The translations under genes were made by a program, and so were the position numbers. Below are positions 24,921 through 38,059 of a DNA stretch of 64,000 bases, piece after piece; within the stretch, counting starts at the first letter, position 1, and each line of letters starts with the position of its first letter. Below the pieces are notes generated by a model, which saw only the letters and a program-made list of their open reading frames with translations, did not search any database and was not told the origin of the DNA. The stretch comes from Sinonovacula constricta (lineage: Eukaryota > Mollusca > Bivalvia > Cardiida > Solecurtidae): NCBI GenBank assembly GCA_007844125.1, contig CM017558.1, positions 50,481,831 to 50,545,830 on the forward strand, given 5' to 3'.

Positions 24921-26956
24921 GACAAGGGTAAATGTAATGATCTGACGGAGAGTGTGTGTTCTTCAAGGATAAATGTAATGATCTAAAAGAGAGTGTGTTC
25001 TTCAAGGGTAAATGTAATGATCTGACAGAGAGTGTGTTCTTCAAGGGTAAATGTAATGATCTGATGTGGAGAGTGTTCTTCAACGGTAAATGTAATGATC
25101 TGACAGAGAGTGTGTTCTTCAAGGGTAAATGTAATGATCTGACGTGGAGAGTGTGTTCTTCAAGGGTAAATGTAATGATCTGACGGAGAGTGTGTTCTTC
25201 AAGGGTAAATGTAATGATCTGACAGAGAGTGTGTTCTTCAAGGGTAAATGTAATGATCTGACAGAGAGTGTGTTCTTCAAGGGTAAATGTAATGATCTGA
25301 TGGAGAGTGTATTCTTCAAGGGTAAATGTAATGATCTGATGGAGAGTGTATTCTTCAAGGGTAAATGTAATGATCTGATGGAGAGTGTGTTCTTCAAGGG
25401 TAAATGTATTGATCTGATGGAGAGTGTGTTCTTCAAGGGTAAATGTAATGATCTGACAGAGAGTGTGTTCTTCAAGGGTAAATGTAATGATCTGACAGAG
25501 AGTGTGTTCATCAAGGGTAAATGTACGGAGAGTGTGTTCTTCAAGGGTAAATGTAATGATCTGATGGAGAGTGTGTTCTTCAAGGGTAAATGTAATGATC
25601 TGACGGAGAGTGTGTTCTTCAAGGGTAAATGTAATGATCTGACAGAGAGTGTGTTCTTCAAGGGTAAATGTAATGATCTGACAGAGAGTGTGTTCTTCAA
25701 GGGTAAATGTAATGATCTGACAGAGAGTGTGTTCTTCAAGGGTAAATGTAATGATCTGACAGAGAGTGTGTTCTTCAAGGGTAAATGTAATGATCTGACA
25801 GAGAGTGTGTTCTTCAAGGGTAAATGTAATGATCTGACGGAGAGTGTGTTCTTCAAGGGTAAATGTAATGATCTGACAGAGAGTGTGTTCTTCAAGGGTA
25901 AATGTAATGATCTGACAGAGAGTGTGTTCTTCAAGGGTAAATGTAATGATCTGACAGAGAGTGTGTTCTTCAAGGGTAAATGTAATGATCTGACAGAGAG
26001 TGTGTTCTTCAAGGGTAAATGTAATGATCTGACAGAGAGTGTGTTCTTCAAGGGTAAATGTAATGATCTGACCTGGAGAGTGTGTTCTTCAAGGGTAAAT
26101 GTAATGATCTGACCTGGAGATTGTGTTCTTCAAGGGTAAATGTAATGATCTGACGGAGAGTGTGTTCTTCAAGGGTAAATGTAATGATCTGACGGAGAGT
26201 GTGTTCTTCAAGGGTAAATGTAATGATCTGACAGAGAGTGTGTTCTTCAAGGGTAAATGTAATGATCTGACAGAGAGTGTGTTCTTCAAGGGTAAATGTA
26301 ATGATCTGACAGAGAGTGTGTTCTTCAAGGGTAAATGTAATGATCTGACAGAGAGTGTGTTCTTCAAGGGTAAATGTAATGATCTGACAGAGAGTGTGTT
26401 CTTCAAGGGTAAATGTAATGATCTGACCTGGAGAGTGTGTTCTTCAAGGGTAAATGTAATGATCTGACCTGGAGAGTGTGTTCTTCAAGGGTAAATGTAA
26501 TGATCTGACGGAGAGTGTGTTCTTCAAGGGTAAATGTAATGATCTGACAGAGAGTGTGTTCTTCAACGGTAAATGTAATGATCTGACGTGGAGAGTGTTC
26601 TTCAAGGGTAAATGTAATGATCTGATGGAGAGTGTGTTCTTCAAGGGTAAATGTAATGATCTGACAGAGAGTGTGTTCTTCAACGGTAAATGTAATGATC
26701 TGACGGTGAGTGTGTTCTTCAAGGGTAAATGTAATGATCTGACAGAGAGTGTGTTCTTCAAGGGTAAATGTAATGATCTGACAGAGAGTGTGTTCTTCAA
26801 GGGTAAATGTAATGATCTGACAGAGAGTGTGTTCTTCAAGGGTAAATGTAATGATCTGACAGAGAGTGTGTTCTTCAAGGGTAAATGTAATGATCTGACG
26901 GAGAGTGTGTTCTTCAAGGGTAAATGTAATGATCTGAAGGAAAGTGTGTTCTTCAT
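24921..26956. repeat. 39-bp minisatellite, about 52 copies
   Basis: Units contain tgacagagagtgtgttcttc, aagggtaaatgtaatgatc; period 39. The plus frame reads ESVFFKGKCNDLT and the minus frame NTLSVRSLHLPLK, both open because 39 is a multiple of 3. A few 41-bp units (gacctggagagtg, gacgtggagagtg) shift the frame and split the open frames. The block bounded by gacctggagag units recurs at 26071 and 26426 (355 bp apart). A shortened unit lies near 25520. Confidence 0.95.
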
Positions 26957-27656
26957 AAGGTGTACATGTTTCCAGTTTTCAGTGAATTCATGTTCCAGAC
27001 CAGAAGGTGTGATGACATTACTACAATCAATGGCTGACAAACTGGTCCCTTATGTGTCTGCAATGCTGTGCAGGTTAGACAAAGTAAATGAGTTATGGGC
27101 CAGACATGCAACAGGATGGATGGACAGATGAACAGACATGGCAGAATTTTCATGTGAGCATATCAAACATGGCTGGCTCTAGACCAGAAATGCATTCTTT
27201 TACTGGCTTTTCCAATACCTTAAAGCAATTAAATGATAAAGTTTCTGCCAAGACAATATCTTGTCATCAGCAAATAATATTACTTTCTGAATAATTGTTT
27301 TTGGTATAGGCAACCAGGTATAACCATTAAAGTTATATAACAAAGTGTTTGTTGAGGCAAAAAACGGAAAAGAAAAAAATTAACACAATTTACTATTAAA
27401 AATGTTACACTCAACACCTGCTGAATATTTCAAAGTGCATAAAAATGCCTCATCCTATAGGTAAATCATGTGTACATAAAAAAAGTATAGTGTTGTTTTT
27501 TTTCTTTCAGGAATATATTCCAAGTAAAACCTTATAACATAACCTAACAAACTTTACAAAAAAATGTCTACACTTACCAGTGCTCCATGTTAACCCTAAA
27601 ATATATATATACTCAATCTTATTGTTTTTGCCATCTAACTACAATGTATAAGATTA
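26957..27656. other. Noncoding DNA, possible dispersed repeat
   Basis: Bases 27060-27150 (agttatgggccagacatgca, ggatggatggacag) look like a piece of a dispersed repeat. No exon recognised. Confidence 0.45.
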
Positions 27657-27775
27657 AGTAACTGCTTTAGGTAAATGGAAAAGATACTTTAGATTGTGAT
27701 CAGACAGCTCCCATGGAGATTGATGGCTAATTTGAATCTACACTGTTTGCCAAGGTTGCAGATTAAGAGTTATTA
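27657..27775. repeat. Foldback MITE copy
   Basis: Contains gtgatcagacagctcccatg, gaatctacactgtttgcc and a terminal gattaagagttatt, matching the core and right end of the family at 18852 and 32966. Confidence 0.65.
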
Positions 27776-28504
27776 TATTATATCTAAATTATCATGTTGT
27801 TTTTTCTTCCAAACAGTATACATTGTATTTAGGTACACTGTGCATCACCAAATTGTGATAATAAAACACATCTATAAGTTGTTACTGTAGAGCAGTTTTC
27901 TGTTCATCAGTTTATCTTATAACATCATTTCAACACTCTAACCCTTCCAAACCGGAGGTCTGGGTGCCCTTGAGTTTCCTGTCATCATATATTTCAGACT
28001 CTATTCATGATATATTTCTGTCTATCATCAGTCCATTGTAGCCAATTGTTGCCTGCTGAGCGTTATCTAGATTGCATGATGGCTGCAGATAGGCATCACA
28101 ATTTAACAGCTCGTTACCCCCAAAACTTATCAGCAGCGTAAGCAGCAATCGTAAGCAGCAATCGTCAGAAGCCGTGGCAGTAATAGCAACTGCTGGATAA
28201 CACTTCAACATAGGGTGAATGGAAAGTGATCTCTTTAACATAAGTAGCCATAGCAGGCGGCTTGGCTGTTAGATGTGCTGCCATGGCTGTAAATGTTTGA
28301 TGACTTAGATACGGCAGGATAATCCATACAGGGTAAATGGACGATCTATTCACCACATGCTACCCATGCAAACTGTCTGGATGTTTTGCTGTTTGGCTGT
28401 TTTAAGTTCTGCCAAGACTCTAAATTTCTGGAACTTTTGCTGTTTGTTTTGATTTGTTTTAGTTTTTGAAATATACCAGAGTATCACAGTTATGTTCATT
28501 ATTG
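27776..28504. other. Noncoding DNA
   Basis: A short direct duplication, taagcagcaatcg, occurs near 28138-28165. Minus-strand open frames at 28005-28356 have no recognised domain. Confidence 0.45.
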
Positions 28505-28672
28505 TGTTTTCTAGCTTGTCTGGGTAGAATCACTGCCACAACGGGGCAGCTAATAAGACCTTCCCACATTAAGTCCTATCCCTCAAATAGGACTTAAACC
28601 AATGCAGTTGGAGGCAAAACAGTCAGAGGAATTACTAGTCAGCAACTCTGCCACTTGACCATGGCTGCCTCA
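28505..28672 (-). mobile_element. SINE family 2 copy
   Basis: Contains tgtctgggtagaatcactgc, cccacattaagtcctatcc, aataggacttaaacc (worn box B on the minus strand), cagtcagaggaattac and caactctgccacttgacca (box A region). Same order as copies at 19965 and 54100. Confidence 0.72.
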
Positions 28673-30412
28673 CAATGATTTTGCAATTCCTGATAAACCC
28701 AACTGATACAGGGGGATAGAGAATGGGCCCTTCAATAAAGGTAGCCTCTCTGTTTTGGCTGCAATAAAGGCAGCCATCACTCTGGCTATTTGTCAGCAAG
28801 CATTTTTATTAAACTGGTTCTGATGGTATCAGAAAAAAAAGTTGCAGACTTTAAGCAAATCAATAAGAAAGAAATTGGAATTAAAGTAATACAAAAAAAG
28901 AAGTTACAATCAGTCATGATATAATTGGGAAATAGAGTTGCAAAGTTACTTTTACAAAAAAAATATATATATATTTTAAAGAACACCAAGAGAGCAGTAA
29001 ATAAGTCTTGCTTGACTATAACTGACAACAAGCATTTAAAAAGTATTCATTTACAGAAAGCCAAAAAGTCATGAGAGAATTACAATATGTCTTTGAAAAA
29101 AAGATAATATATTTCTTTTATAAATGAGCTGGAAAGAACGATTTTTATCTCAATTCTACACGTATTAACTTTATGAACGACTCTAGAATCACACATGCAG
29201 ACTAACTCTCCCAAACTAACTGCCGTGGAAAACAGATGTCTCAATTTCACAAATCTTTTTCCTGACAGATGTCATTTTTTATTGTTTAAAGAAGGTTGGT
29301 TTAAAAAAAGACAACAGTAAATTTACATGCTACATATGTTAAACTTAAGAAAAAGATGCAAAACATTGGTCCATTACATTCTTTATACTTATTTTTATAT
29401 TTTAAATATTTAAAATGATAATTATTTGCAGCAGACTACAAATTCAATGTTTCTTTTTAAACAATCAAATTACTACGGTTTTACAAACTGTACTTTTTCA
29501 TAACACTCATAACAGCTCAACATCAATATTGTTGATTTTTGAACTGGTCAAAAATTGATTTGAAAAAGTTTTATTAGTGGACAGTGTGATTTATCTTCTA
29601 ATACTTTTGTTCTATTTGATTACTGGTGCCTGGACTTTTCCTTTGTCAGATACTAGTCTATGATCTGTTCAGGTATAGGTAGAAACCAGGTAATCACACA
29701 CAACCACTAGGAGATATTTAAATTTGGCTCTAAATTACACTTGTATTGATATGACTTATGACAAATAGTGCAGATCCAGCTCAGCCACCTCCTTACTGCT
29801 GTCTGATCAGGGTCTGGACCACTAGCAATACAATCATTAGCATAATGCCTAGACAGTTATGCAGATAGACTAAGATTTTGTATAAGCTATTTACAAAATC
29901 TAGTATGGTAACTTTAACAAAGAGCTCTCGTTACCTGCACGAAGGTTATTTTAATATTGGTGAAGACAATGTCTTCTAATACCCAGCAAAAACTGCATAA
30001 TAAGTACTTATAGAACTCCTGTCTGTCACATTCTGGTGGGTACAAACACTATTTATAGACTAATGAAACAATAACAATAACCAACATCAACAGACTGATA
30101 AAAAAAAACACTTTCTAACACTGTCCAAACAGTGCTCACATGCAAAGAATGCCAATAAAAATGTTTTATTGTATGCCAAAACAGAGAACCCAGCAAGACA
30201 ACACATAACTTCCACAAAAAAGTCATTACACTTGTCCCTGCCATCTTTGGCAACTTGTTTTATGATTATTCAAATTTCAATTATTTGAGACAATGGTCCA
30301 ATAAGATGCCATAATTTGCGTCTAAATGAACATCATCCATCATGGGGCCATCCAGACACGGAACTCCGATCCCTAGGGTCGATGGGGAAAACAAGAGTGA
30401 CACACAGAACAG
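28673..30412. other. AT-rich noncoding DNA with one MITE fragment
   Basis: Bases 29755-29850 carry gtgcagatccagctcag and gctgtctgatcagggtctgg, a partial copy of the foldback family. No exon recognised. Confidence 0.5.
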
Positions 30413-30426
30413 CCACTAGGTGGCAG
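30413..30426 (+). promoter_or_regulatory. CTCF-type motif
   Basis: CCACTAGGTGGCAG fits the bilaterian CTCF core consensus CCASYAGRKGGCR without mismatch. It lies in a locally more GC-rich stretch (about 30340-30430) in an AT-rich region. Function is inferred from sequence only; one 12-14 base match in 64 kb can occur by chance. Confidence 0.4.
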
Positions 30427-31103
30427 CAGTAGAGGGTAATTATGACATAATTAGAGTGACATTAACCCTAAAGCTGCTACATTTATTAATAGCCTAAAAC
30501 TTTGCTACTTTCTTTATTTTAATGCAAAAGTAACAAGACTAATTTTCTTTAGACTTAAAATATTGTTTAAGAGGACCAAATAGCTGGCTGATTTGGGTTT
30601 AAACATTATGCCTAAGTCTGATCAATTTGCACTTAATGCACCTTAAATATCATAGTATTAACTCCATAAATAATGATGTTAAGAGTTATAAAAGTACCTT
30701 GATAATATTGAAATGCAAACTTTTGAATTGATAATTTTAATACTGCCCCCTGCATGAGCTGCAGTGGAGTACAATTGCAATTGATTTAATATGAATGAGA
30801 AAGTCATACTGCTCAACTACAGTAAATGTTGGGTGTATATCATTGTGTGCTTTTTCTTTTTCATAATGAATTTGTTGTGAATTAATTACACTCTTGTTAT
30901 TCTGGGGAGTTTTCTTGTACATGTAAAAATGCAAAAAATGAAAACTGATTTGTCACAAAATATTTAACCATTAATTCCATACATAAACGACAGCTTATCG
31001 GATTTATCTTTGATGGATTCTAATATTATTTTCTTCCTCTTTTATTATTTTATTTCTGAAGCAATAAGCATAAGCATATAAATATAGTAAACATGAAAAT
31101 ATT

Positions 31104-31178
31104 TGAAGTGGTGTAGTGGTGGTGCACTTGACCAGTAATCAAAAGGCCCGCAGGTTTGGGTCCAGGCTATGGCAGTCA
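31104..31178 (+). repeat. tRNA-like SINE head, worn
   Basis: Contains gtggtgtagtggtggtgcac (box A-like) and ggtttgggtccagg (worn box B), spaced as in a tRNA. No clear body or target duplication was found. Confidence 0.45.
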
Positions 31179-31718
31179 AATTTTCATGTTGATTTTTTAA
31201 ATTTTAATCTTAATAAGTTTGTGTATGTTTGAGTATCAATTTAAATTTTTATTGACTTATTTAAGACACACTGATTGGTGTCATTATGAAATTGTCAGGG
31301 TAATTATATTTAATATTTACAAAAATAATGTTTGCTTGAAACCATTAAAATAAGTTCCAAAAAGTATGTACACTAGCATAAAAGTAAATTTTTTACCCCA
31401 TTGTAATAGTGTTTCTAGCAAGTAAAGGTTGACTATACATGGTTAAAATACCATGTACATACAATCTATGTATTTCTGTTCTGACTTTTATGTTTATTCC
31501 ACTAATAAGAAGCCGATTCTGTGTACAATATTACTATTATGTTCACAAAACACAAATCAAATCAAGAAAACAAACTCCATTACACAGTGAATGATTTTTC
31601 CAACTCATTACTGTTACTGTCAAGCTAATTCTGAGCATCATCATTTAAGATATAACTAAACCCTTCTCCAGCTTGATTTTGTTGATAACCCAGTACTGTT
31701 AGTCATCGTCTGTGCTGA

Positions 31719-31855
31719 GGTGCAGGGACATATTCCTGGAGACTTGGCAGCAAATAGTGCAGTTTCTGATCAAACAGTTCCTAGCAGGAAGCCAGATGGA
31801 AGCTTCCGGATCTGTATCTACATTAATTTGACATATAAATACATGCATAGCAGAC
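31719..31855. repeat. Foldback MITE copy, diverged
   Basis: Contains gcaaatagtgcagtttctga, tcaaacagttcctagcagga, ggatctgtatctacatt and atgcatagcagac, matching the family in order. Confidence 0.6.
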
Positions 31856-32965
31856 TCAGATATACACAGTCAGTGTTTTCTACCCAATGTCAAACAGATT
31901 TTGTGAACATTCAGTTAACAGCAGTTTCCCTGTTAGTATATATAACCCATAGCCTGATGGCTAATGTTTCAGTCACAATATTTTGATGATGACAAAAATG
32001 ATATTTTCTGGGGTAAGTTTATTACTGCCTTCACTGTTGTAGCATAATGACCACTTGTAATAATACATTGCAGAAACATTGACACCTGGTAAACCAGTCA
32101 TGGAACATCCTTGGTGACAGGTGGAAAGGCTTCACTAACAAATATAGTTTTAATGACTTCAATATTTCTTGACTGAGGATTTGCAATGTAACCTCCTGCT
32201 CCCAGGTGCTATACTTAAGAGTTCCCAAATGGCTTGTTAAAGGAAAGTAACAAGACAGTCCTGGCAGGCCAGTGAATTGAGTCTCTGCTCAAGGGTCAAA
32301 TGTTATAAATCTTTGAGCTTGAGGCTGAGATTATCCTCAACCATCTGATTGGTCAGATTTCAAATTCCATGAAATATTCAGCCAATCTGAATCTTTAGAA
32401 TAGTCTCAGACAGAAACTCAGACTTCTACAATCTTTTGCCCTGGTTTTTTTTGTCCAAACCACAAAACACCAAAGTCATAAAAAGAACAAAATGAATGGG
32501 TCTAGCTTTCTGCAAACAATCAGCCTATGAGAATAATTCCATGACTGGTCAGCCTTGTGTCGAAATATGTGACTGGAAGGAAAGCGTGACATTGTAAGAG
32601 TATAGTGTCAAGTGATTATGACATGATATCACGGTTAAGGCAGCCCTAAATCTGATCATACCATGCTATGTTAATGCCTGCCTACCATTTGTGTCTCTGT
32701 GTCCGTGGGCGAGGGCTGAGGGGCAAAGGGTCTGAATGATTTATTAGGGACACAAATAAATCCAGATAAATGATGCAATTAGCTCACAATGGATGTCATT
32801 GTGGCTACTGATTCCTGGCAAACCATCGTCTGTCTTGCTGGCTGATTATTGAGACTTGAGCCTCAACCTGCTTTCTTGTACATTTGTTGGGAAACTATAG
32901 AAATACTCAATTATTTGGTAAAAATATGTGCAAAATCAATTAGACATTGTACAACAAACCCTGCT

Positions 32966-33078
32966 GCAACTAGTGTGGGTTCTGATCTGACAGTTTCCAG
33001 TGGGAGCTGACTGATCTGGATCAACACTTTTTGTATAAGTCTGATTAATTTGTGCTTAGCAGGTTCAGAGTTTAGAAA
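32966..33078. repeat. Foldback MITE copy with well-kept right end
   Basis: Contains gtgggttctgatctgacag, cagtgggagctgactgatct, ggatcaacactttttg, tctgattaatttgtgcttag and caggttcagag. The tgggagctgactgat block is the closest dispersed match to the 35-bp satellite unit. Confidence 0.75.
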
Positions 33079-36000
33079 GGGTTAATGTTGAAACACTAAA
33101 TGAAGTCTAAGCCTGATAAATGGAGCCACCATGTGTATTCTGAACATCAGAGGGTTACAGCCTGGTCATACATGTACTCCTACCAACAGGAAGCAATATT
33201 TAAGATTACATTTCTGTTATGATTAAAACAGTAGTGTTATGTGACACTTCAAGTGTCATTTGTCCCTTATATTAATTTATCTTTTTTTTTCATTTTTATC
33301 TTCAGTCCATGAATAAGCTCATTGGGCCAGAATGGTATAATATTATAATAACAGATGTGTTTACTCACAGTACTCATTGATCAGTTATCATCAGTTCTTA
33401 TCATTATCTGTCATAAAAAAAATGTTCAGTCACTCAGCCAGTTTACATAAACCAATTTTACATTACTAGTATCTGGAATAATTACATTTTTTTTCCAAAA
33501 TGATGATTCATTTATTATCTCATTTTATAAAACTCATTTGCATCAGTCTCTGAATATCTTTTTTACTTACTACTGACTTTTTGAAAAATCATCACTTAAT
33601 TTCTACATTAGATGAAAAAATGCCATTATAAAAAATACTTTTCCATTTATAGTATTTTTGAGTTCAGCAAATTTTTTCTCTACAAGTTTAAAGTTTTGCT
33701 TCAATTTAAAAAACTGGTTCTTTCAAGCAATAAGGATACTTTTTCATATCAAATTTTGTTCATGTTCTTTCTCTATTTCCTTAGCTATCTTGTCAATTCT
33801 GTTTAATATTTATTTAAGCATATCAAATTCCCATGACCAGTGACTACATCCTTATTAAGTCACCATTAAAAATCAAACAATGAAGAACATCATGAAATAA
33901 ATTTCTAAACAAATCTGTAATTACAAGTCAAGAAGTCTGCATATCACAATGCATTTTATTACTCATTTAATACATCTGCAAAAATGCTGCACTGCAATTT
34001 AAGGTCTGTCCTTTGGAAAAAAAAATCCACCCAAAAAATCCTTCTGTTAATGATAGAGAATTTTATTCATATAATTTAAGCAGATTATACATGTACTGAC
34101 ATTTAATTGAAGGCATTATAGCATATCTTAGAATTATTATTGTTGAATTTAAAATTAAAACAGAGGAAGGGTATGAGATCAAGCAGTTGAGAGTTACTCG
34201 CTTGAGTTTCAATGACTCTTTATTGCTGTGTCATGCTGTGTCATTCAAGAATACAGTGACCATGAATGTTCCAAATGAGGATTCAATCTTTCCAGTTTAA
34301 TTATTAGAGGACCATTCTGATCTAGTAAGCTTTTGATTCTCTTTCCAGGGGAGTCTATGAGCAAACATTAAATTTTTTTATGCATTTGACCTACATCCTT
34401 CCTATTGAACCAGTCTCCAGCATCACCAGACCACTATGATAAGACAGTGATCAAGCTGTCGAAGAATACTTAATATATTCAGTTAAAGGCACACACTGAC
34501 AACAGTCAAGCCTACTATGGATTTTCAATTATAACTCAGACCATCTACCAATAACTTCAATCATTATGATAAATTTGCACCTTTCCTTCCCTGTCTTACA
34601 TCCAAAGCATTCATTTATCAGAATTAATATCTAATGGCTGTATTGCATGAGGCCAGCTGCATCCATACTGGCATGGCACTGTTGGCCCTGTATGATTAGA
34701 AGGCCAGTTCATCCCTGGTCACTAATCATGACTGATTTGGTCATTTCTTGACCAGCAGGCTTTACTTCCTGTATCACACATCCTAAAGTGACCAGCAGTC
34801 ATAAAGCCGGGATGCTCCTTGTTGGACATGCAAATCAAGGTCCTAGTAGAGATTCTGATATCTGAGCCCTTCACTTGCTTGATTTTGTTACTAAACCTTA
34901 CTGATTCATCTTAATTTGCCAATAATTTCACTGTTTACAAAATGTAAATGTAAATATTCAATAAAGAGTGTACATCTTGATCAGACAGCTCCGTGTTACA
35001 ATTTGCCTCAGTCAATCAAATTATGCTTTAAGCAGGTTAAGAGTTAACAATGTTTTCATACAATAAGTTTTCATGGCAGTGTCCAGCAAGGGTTTAATTC
35101 CTCTCACACCATGCCTGTGAACATTTATAATTGAGTCCATCTAAAAATGATTACCCACCCTCAACTTCAATTACATGCTATAAAAACAATGGTATGAAAA
35201 ATATCCTACAAAAAAAATGGTAAAATAACAAAACAGCTCTAGGTGATCATTATTCTTGATTGTAGAGGTTTGACCATTGACTACATGTGTCAGTCACTAC
35301 ATGTGTAAAGTTTTCTAAAAGTTAGTTTCAAATACATCGACATGTAAAAATACATAAAAGATCCTTCAGTAGTGACAATTTATAAAAGAAATGGAGAAAA
35401 CATGGCTCTATACTACTCCTGTTTTATTTTGTAACTATATTTTGCATTGAAAAACAATTGTTTTAAGATGTAAAGCTGGCATATTAAAGAGGCATTCAAA
35501 GACAAAGCACCACTGACCAGAGTTCGGATGGCTCAATTTTTGTGGGGTTTCTGTTGACTGGCATTGACAAGATTGACAAATATGTTGCACTTAAAGTCTA
35601 TGGAATCTCACATTTGTATTCAAAATTTGTTGTAACAAAATATTTTGCTAATATTTGAATTTTGCACACAATACAACATACTTAACCACCATTTCTTTAA
35701 CACATGTTTGATAAATCAAAGATACAACACAATCATTAGAACAAAGATTTTCAATCAAACAATAGTCCAAATTGATTGAGAAGATAGGAAAACAATGAGC
35801 AGCACAGTTAATGTCCAATAACTACTATTTAGTTTTAATAATTGTCCCATTTGTCCAGGTAACAAGGGAAAAATAATGTAACCGGTATTTGTGATCATAT
35901 AGTAGTTATGGAGAGTGAAAAGGGTACTTCTGTATGGTTTGACATTTATTTGAAAACTGAACGTTACATAAACAAAAGCAACGACATGGCGTCAGTTACA

Positions 36001-37430
36001 TCACTTAATCGCGCGCAGCGTTTGCCATTATGAACTAATGTTATCTGTCATAATTCCGGACAATTAATTCTCTATTTAGTTTGTAACTTATGGTCGTAGG
36101 AGTCAAGTTTAGAATAACAGCATGGTTATATTTTGAATCCTGCTTTACTCTTTCATTCATAGTAATGTACATTTTTATGATTGTGAAATTCATCTGATAT
36201 TTTTTTTAAAGTTTGAAGTATTTGTAAAACATGTATGTTCAACATATAATTCTAGTCTCAAAAAGCCTTATATTCTATTCAAATAAGAGTGATAATTGTG
36301 TTTGTTTTGAAAAGACTTAAAATGGCATATGTATAAACAACAGGGTTAAACTAAACCACAAGTACTGAAACAAAACTGTTTTAATAAGAGATATCACACA
36401 CTGGGAACAATAAGCAGTACAAATGATCTGGGGTCTCATTGACTGACCATTGTCATATTTGTCCAGATTAGATGGACATTGCAGCCATCTGACTGGTCAA
36501 CCATGGCCACAATCAATCAAGATTTACTGGACACTACACTGGTCAGTCTCTTTTGTTTCAAACATTGACTGACGGTCAAGCAAGAAATATGATCATATGA
36601 CAATCAGCCAGCCAGCATTAGTGGTATTAAATTCAAATTTTCTCAGTGGTATGCCCCTAAAATACTGGAGTTGAAGCATGCAAATGTTTAATGCATTCAT
36701 AGTATCCTATGAATATTTTATTGTCGTAATAAAGGGTAATTGACTTAGTTATTTTGTTTAATAAAAAAACAACAAAATCACATTGCTGAAGTTTTATGGT
36801 GGCAAAATTGCAAAATTGGACAGAAATGACCCAATTGTTTGGCCACAATTATGTGCCAAATAACTGCCCTTTCATCAGTTGTTTCAATTCAGTGGCTAAA
36901 ACATAAAAACAAGCATGCTTACCATTGTTTGAAAGGATATCAACAAGAGCTAAATGGAGCTAAAAATGTATGAAGGACATGCCTCTCTGCAAATTAGCTT
37001 GAGTGATTAGGATGCAAGAAGATCAGTTATTCATAAGGGTTAATTATGTTGATACATATTTGCAATTAATTACACTGGACTGTCTGGAGTATTAACATTA
37101 ATGTATGTTAATTATTGATTCAAAATTATACTAAAACGGAAGCTACATGTAAACAGTCATTTTTAACATTTGTTTTCTAAATGTTACATAGGAGGATGCT
37201 GACAGATAAATTTTAAACTATATGTCTCTCCAGCACAACAAAAAATTAATTATAAATTATCATGATTTAATGTAAATTAGTCAAAATCCTGTAGCAGAAC
37301 GAAGTCATCAAATGTTTACATTAATTTGTCCAGCCTGCTTATCCTAGATGCAAAGCTTGTTAAAACTGCAACAAGAAAGGGAATTATGAGTTTATAACAC
37401 CTCTCCCCATCCAGAGAATGGAAAACTAAA
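33079..37430. other. Noncoding DNA, expected NAXD 3' intron or flank
   Basis: Exons for the C-terminal part of NAXD were looked for on the minus strand and not found. Bases 34968-35050 are a partial foldback MITE (cttgatcagacagctcc, gctttaagcaggttaagagt). Confidence 0.45.
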
Positions 37431-37436
37431 GAATCC

Positions 37437-37990
37437 TTGTGTGATATAACCAGCATAGGACTTGGGACCTACTCTCCAGCCAAATGTGGGTGCAGCAATC
37501 TTCAGAGTCTCAATCTTTTGCTTATGTCCACCAAGTTGGAAATGGAGTTCAGTAGTTTGAGAAGGAATGGATTGTCTAACACAAAAGGTACAGCATCTCT
37601 ACCCCTTGTCATTGTCTCAAAATCTGACTACCTTTCTTAATCTGGTAAACACCTCTTTGCTTGCAGTGATTTCATCTATATTGTTGCAACAGCATTTTTC
37701 AAGTGAGATAGTCCTACTGCTAGTGAGTCAAAGTCAAATAACAGTGGTTGCAGATATTGTTTAGGGGTCTTCATTATGAAAATACTTGATGATACTCCTG
37801 TTGAAGCCTATCTTATCACTCCGATACAAGACAAGAGGTCAGCCATATGTTTGATTTACATCCTACCAAACTTCTGAGTTATTCTAACAAAGCAGCATAC
37901 ATTAATGACATCCCTCAACCAGTTGCAGATGGATTTGATACATCCATTATACACAATAAGGCTAGAACTGCTTTGTTATGGCTATACTCT
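37437..37990 (+). other. Coding-like remnants, unassigned
   Basis: Several short frames look protein-like although interrupted. One runs 37437-37640, containing SIGLGTYSPAKCGC and GTASLPLVIVSKSDYLS. Another ends at about 38012 with NDIPQPVADGF and KARTALLWLYSPDVSLAT. They lie in different frames with stops between, as in a decayed mobile-element gene or retrocopy. I do not recognise the family. A 40-bp direct repeat (ataattgcagtgtgagata / ataattatggtatgagatg) follows at 38011 and 38051. Confidence 0.25.
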
Positions 37991-38059
37991 CCTGATGTAT
38001 CATTGGCAACATAATTGCAGTGTGAGATATTTTTGTGAACAGATACAAACATAATTATG

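Noticed and set aside
21752..26956. CRISPR-like arrays
   Set aside because: Units are contiguous, with no unique spacers between repeats, and the DNA is eukaryotic.
24886..27131. Open frames of 310-322 codons (ESVFFKGKCNDLT and NTLSVRSLHLPLK units)
   Set aside because: Read-through of the 39-bp minisatellite, open on both strands; 41-bp units break the frame without any splice signal.
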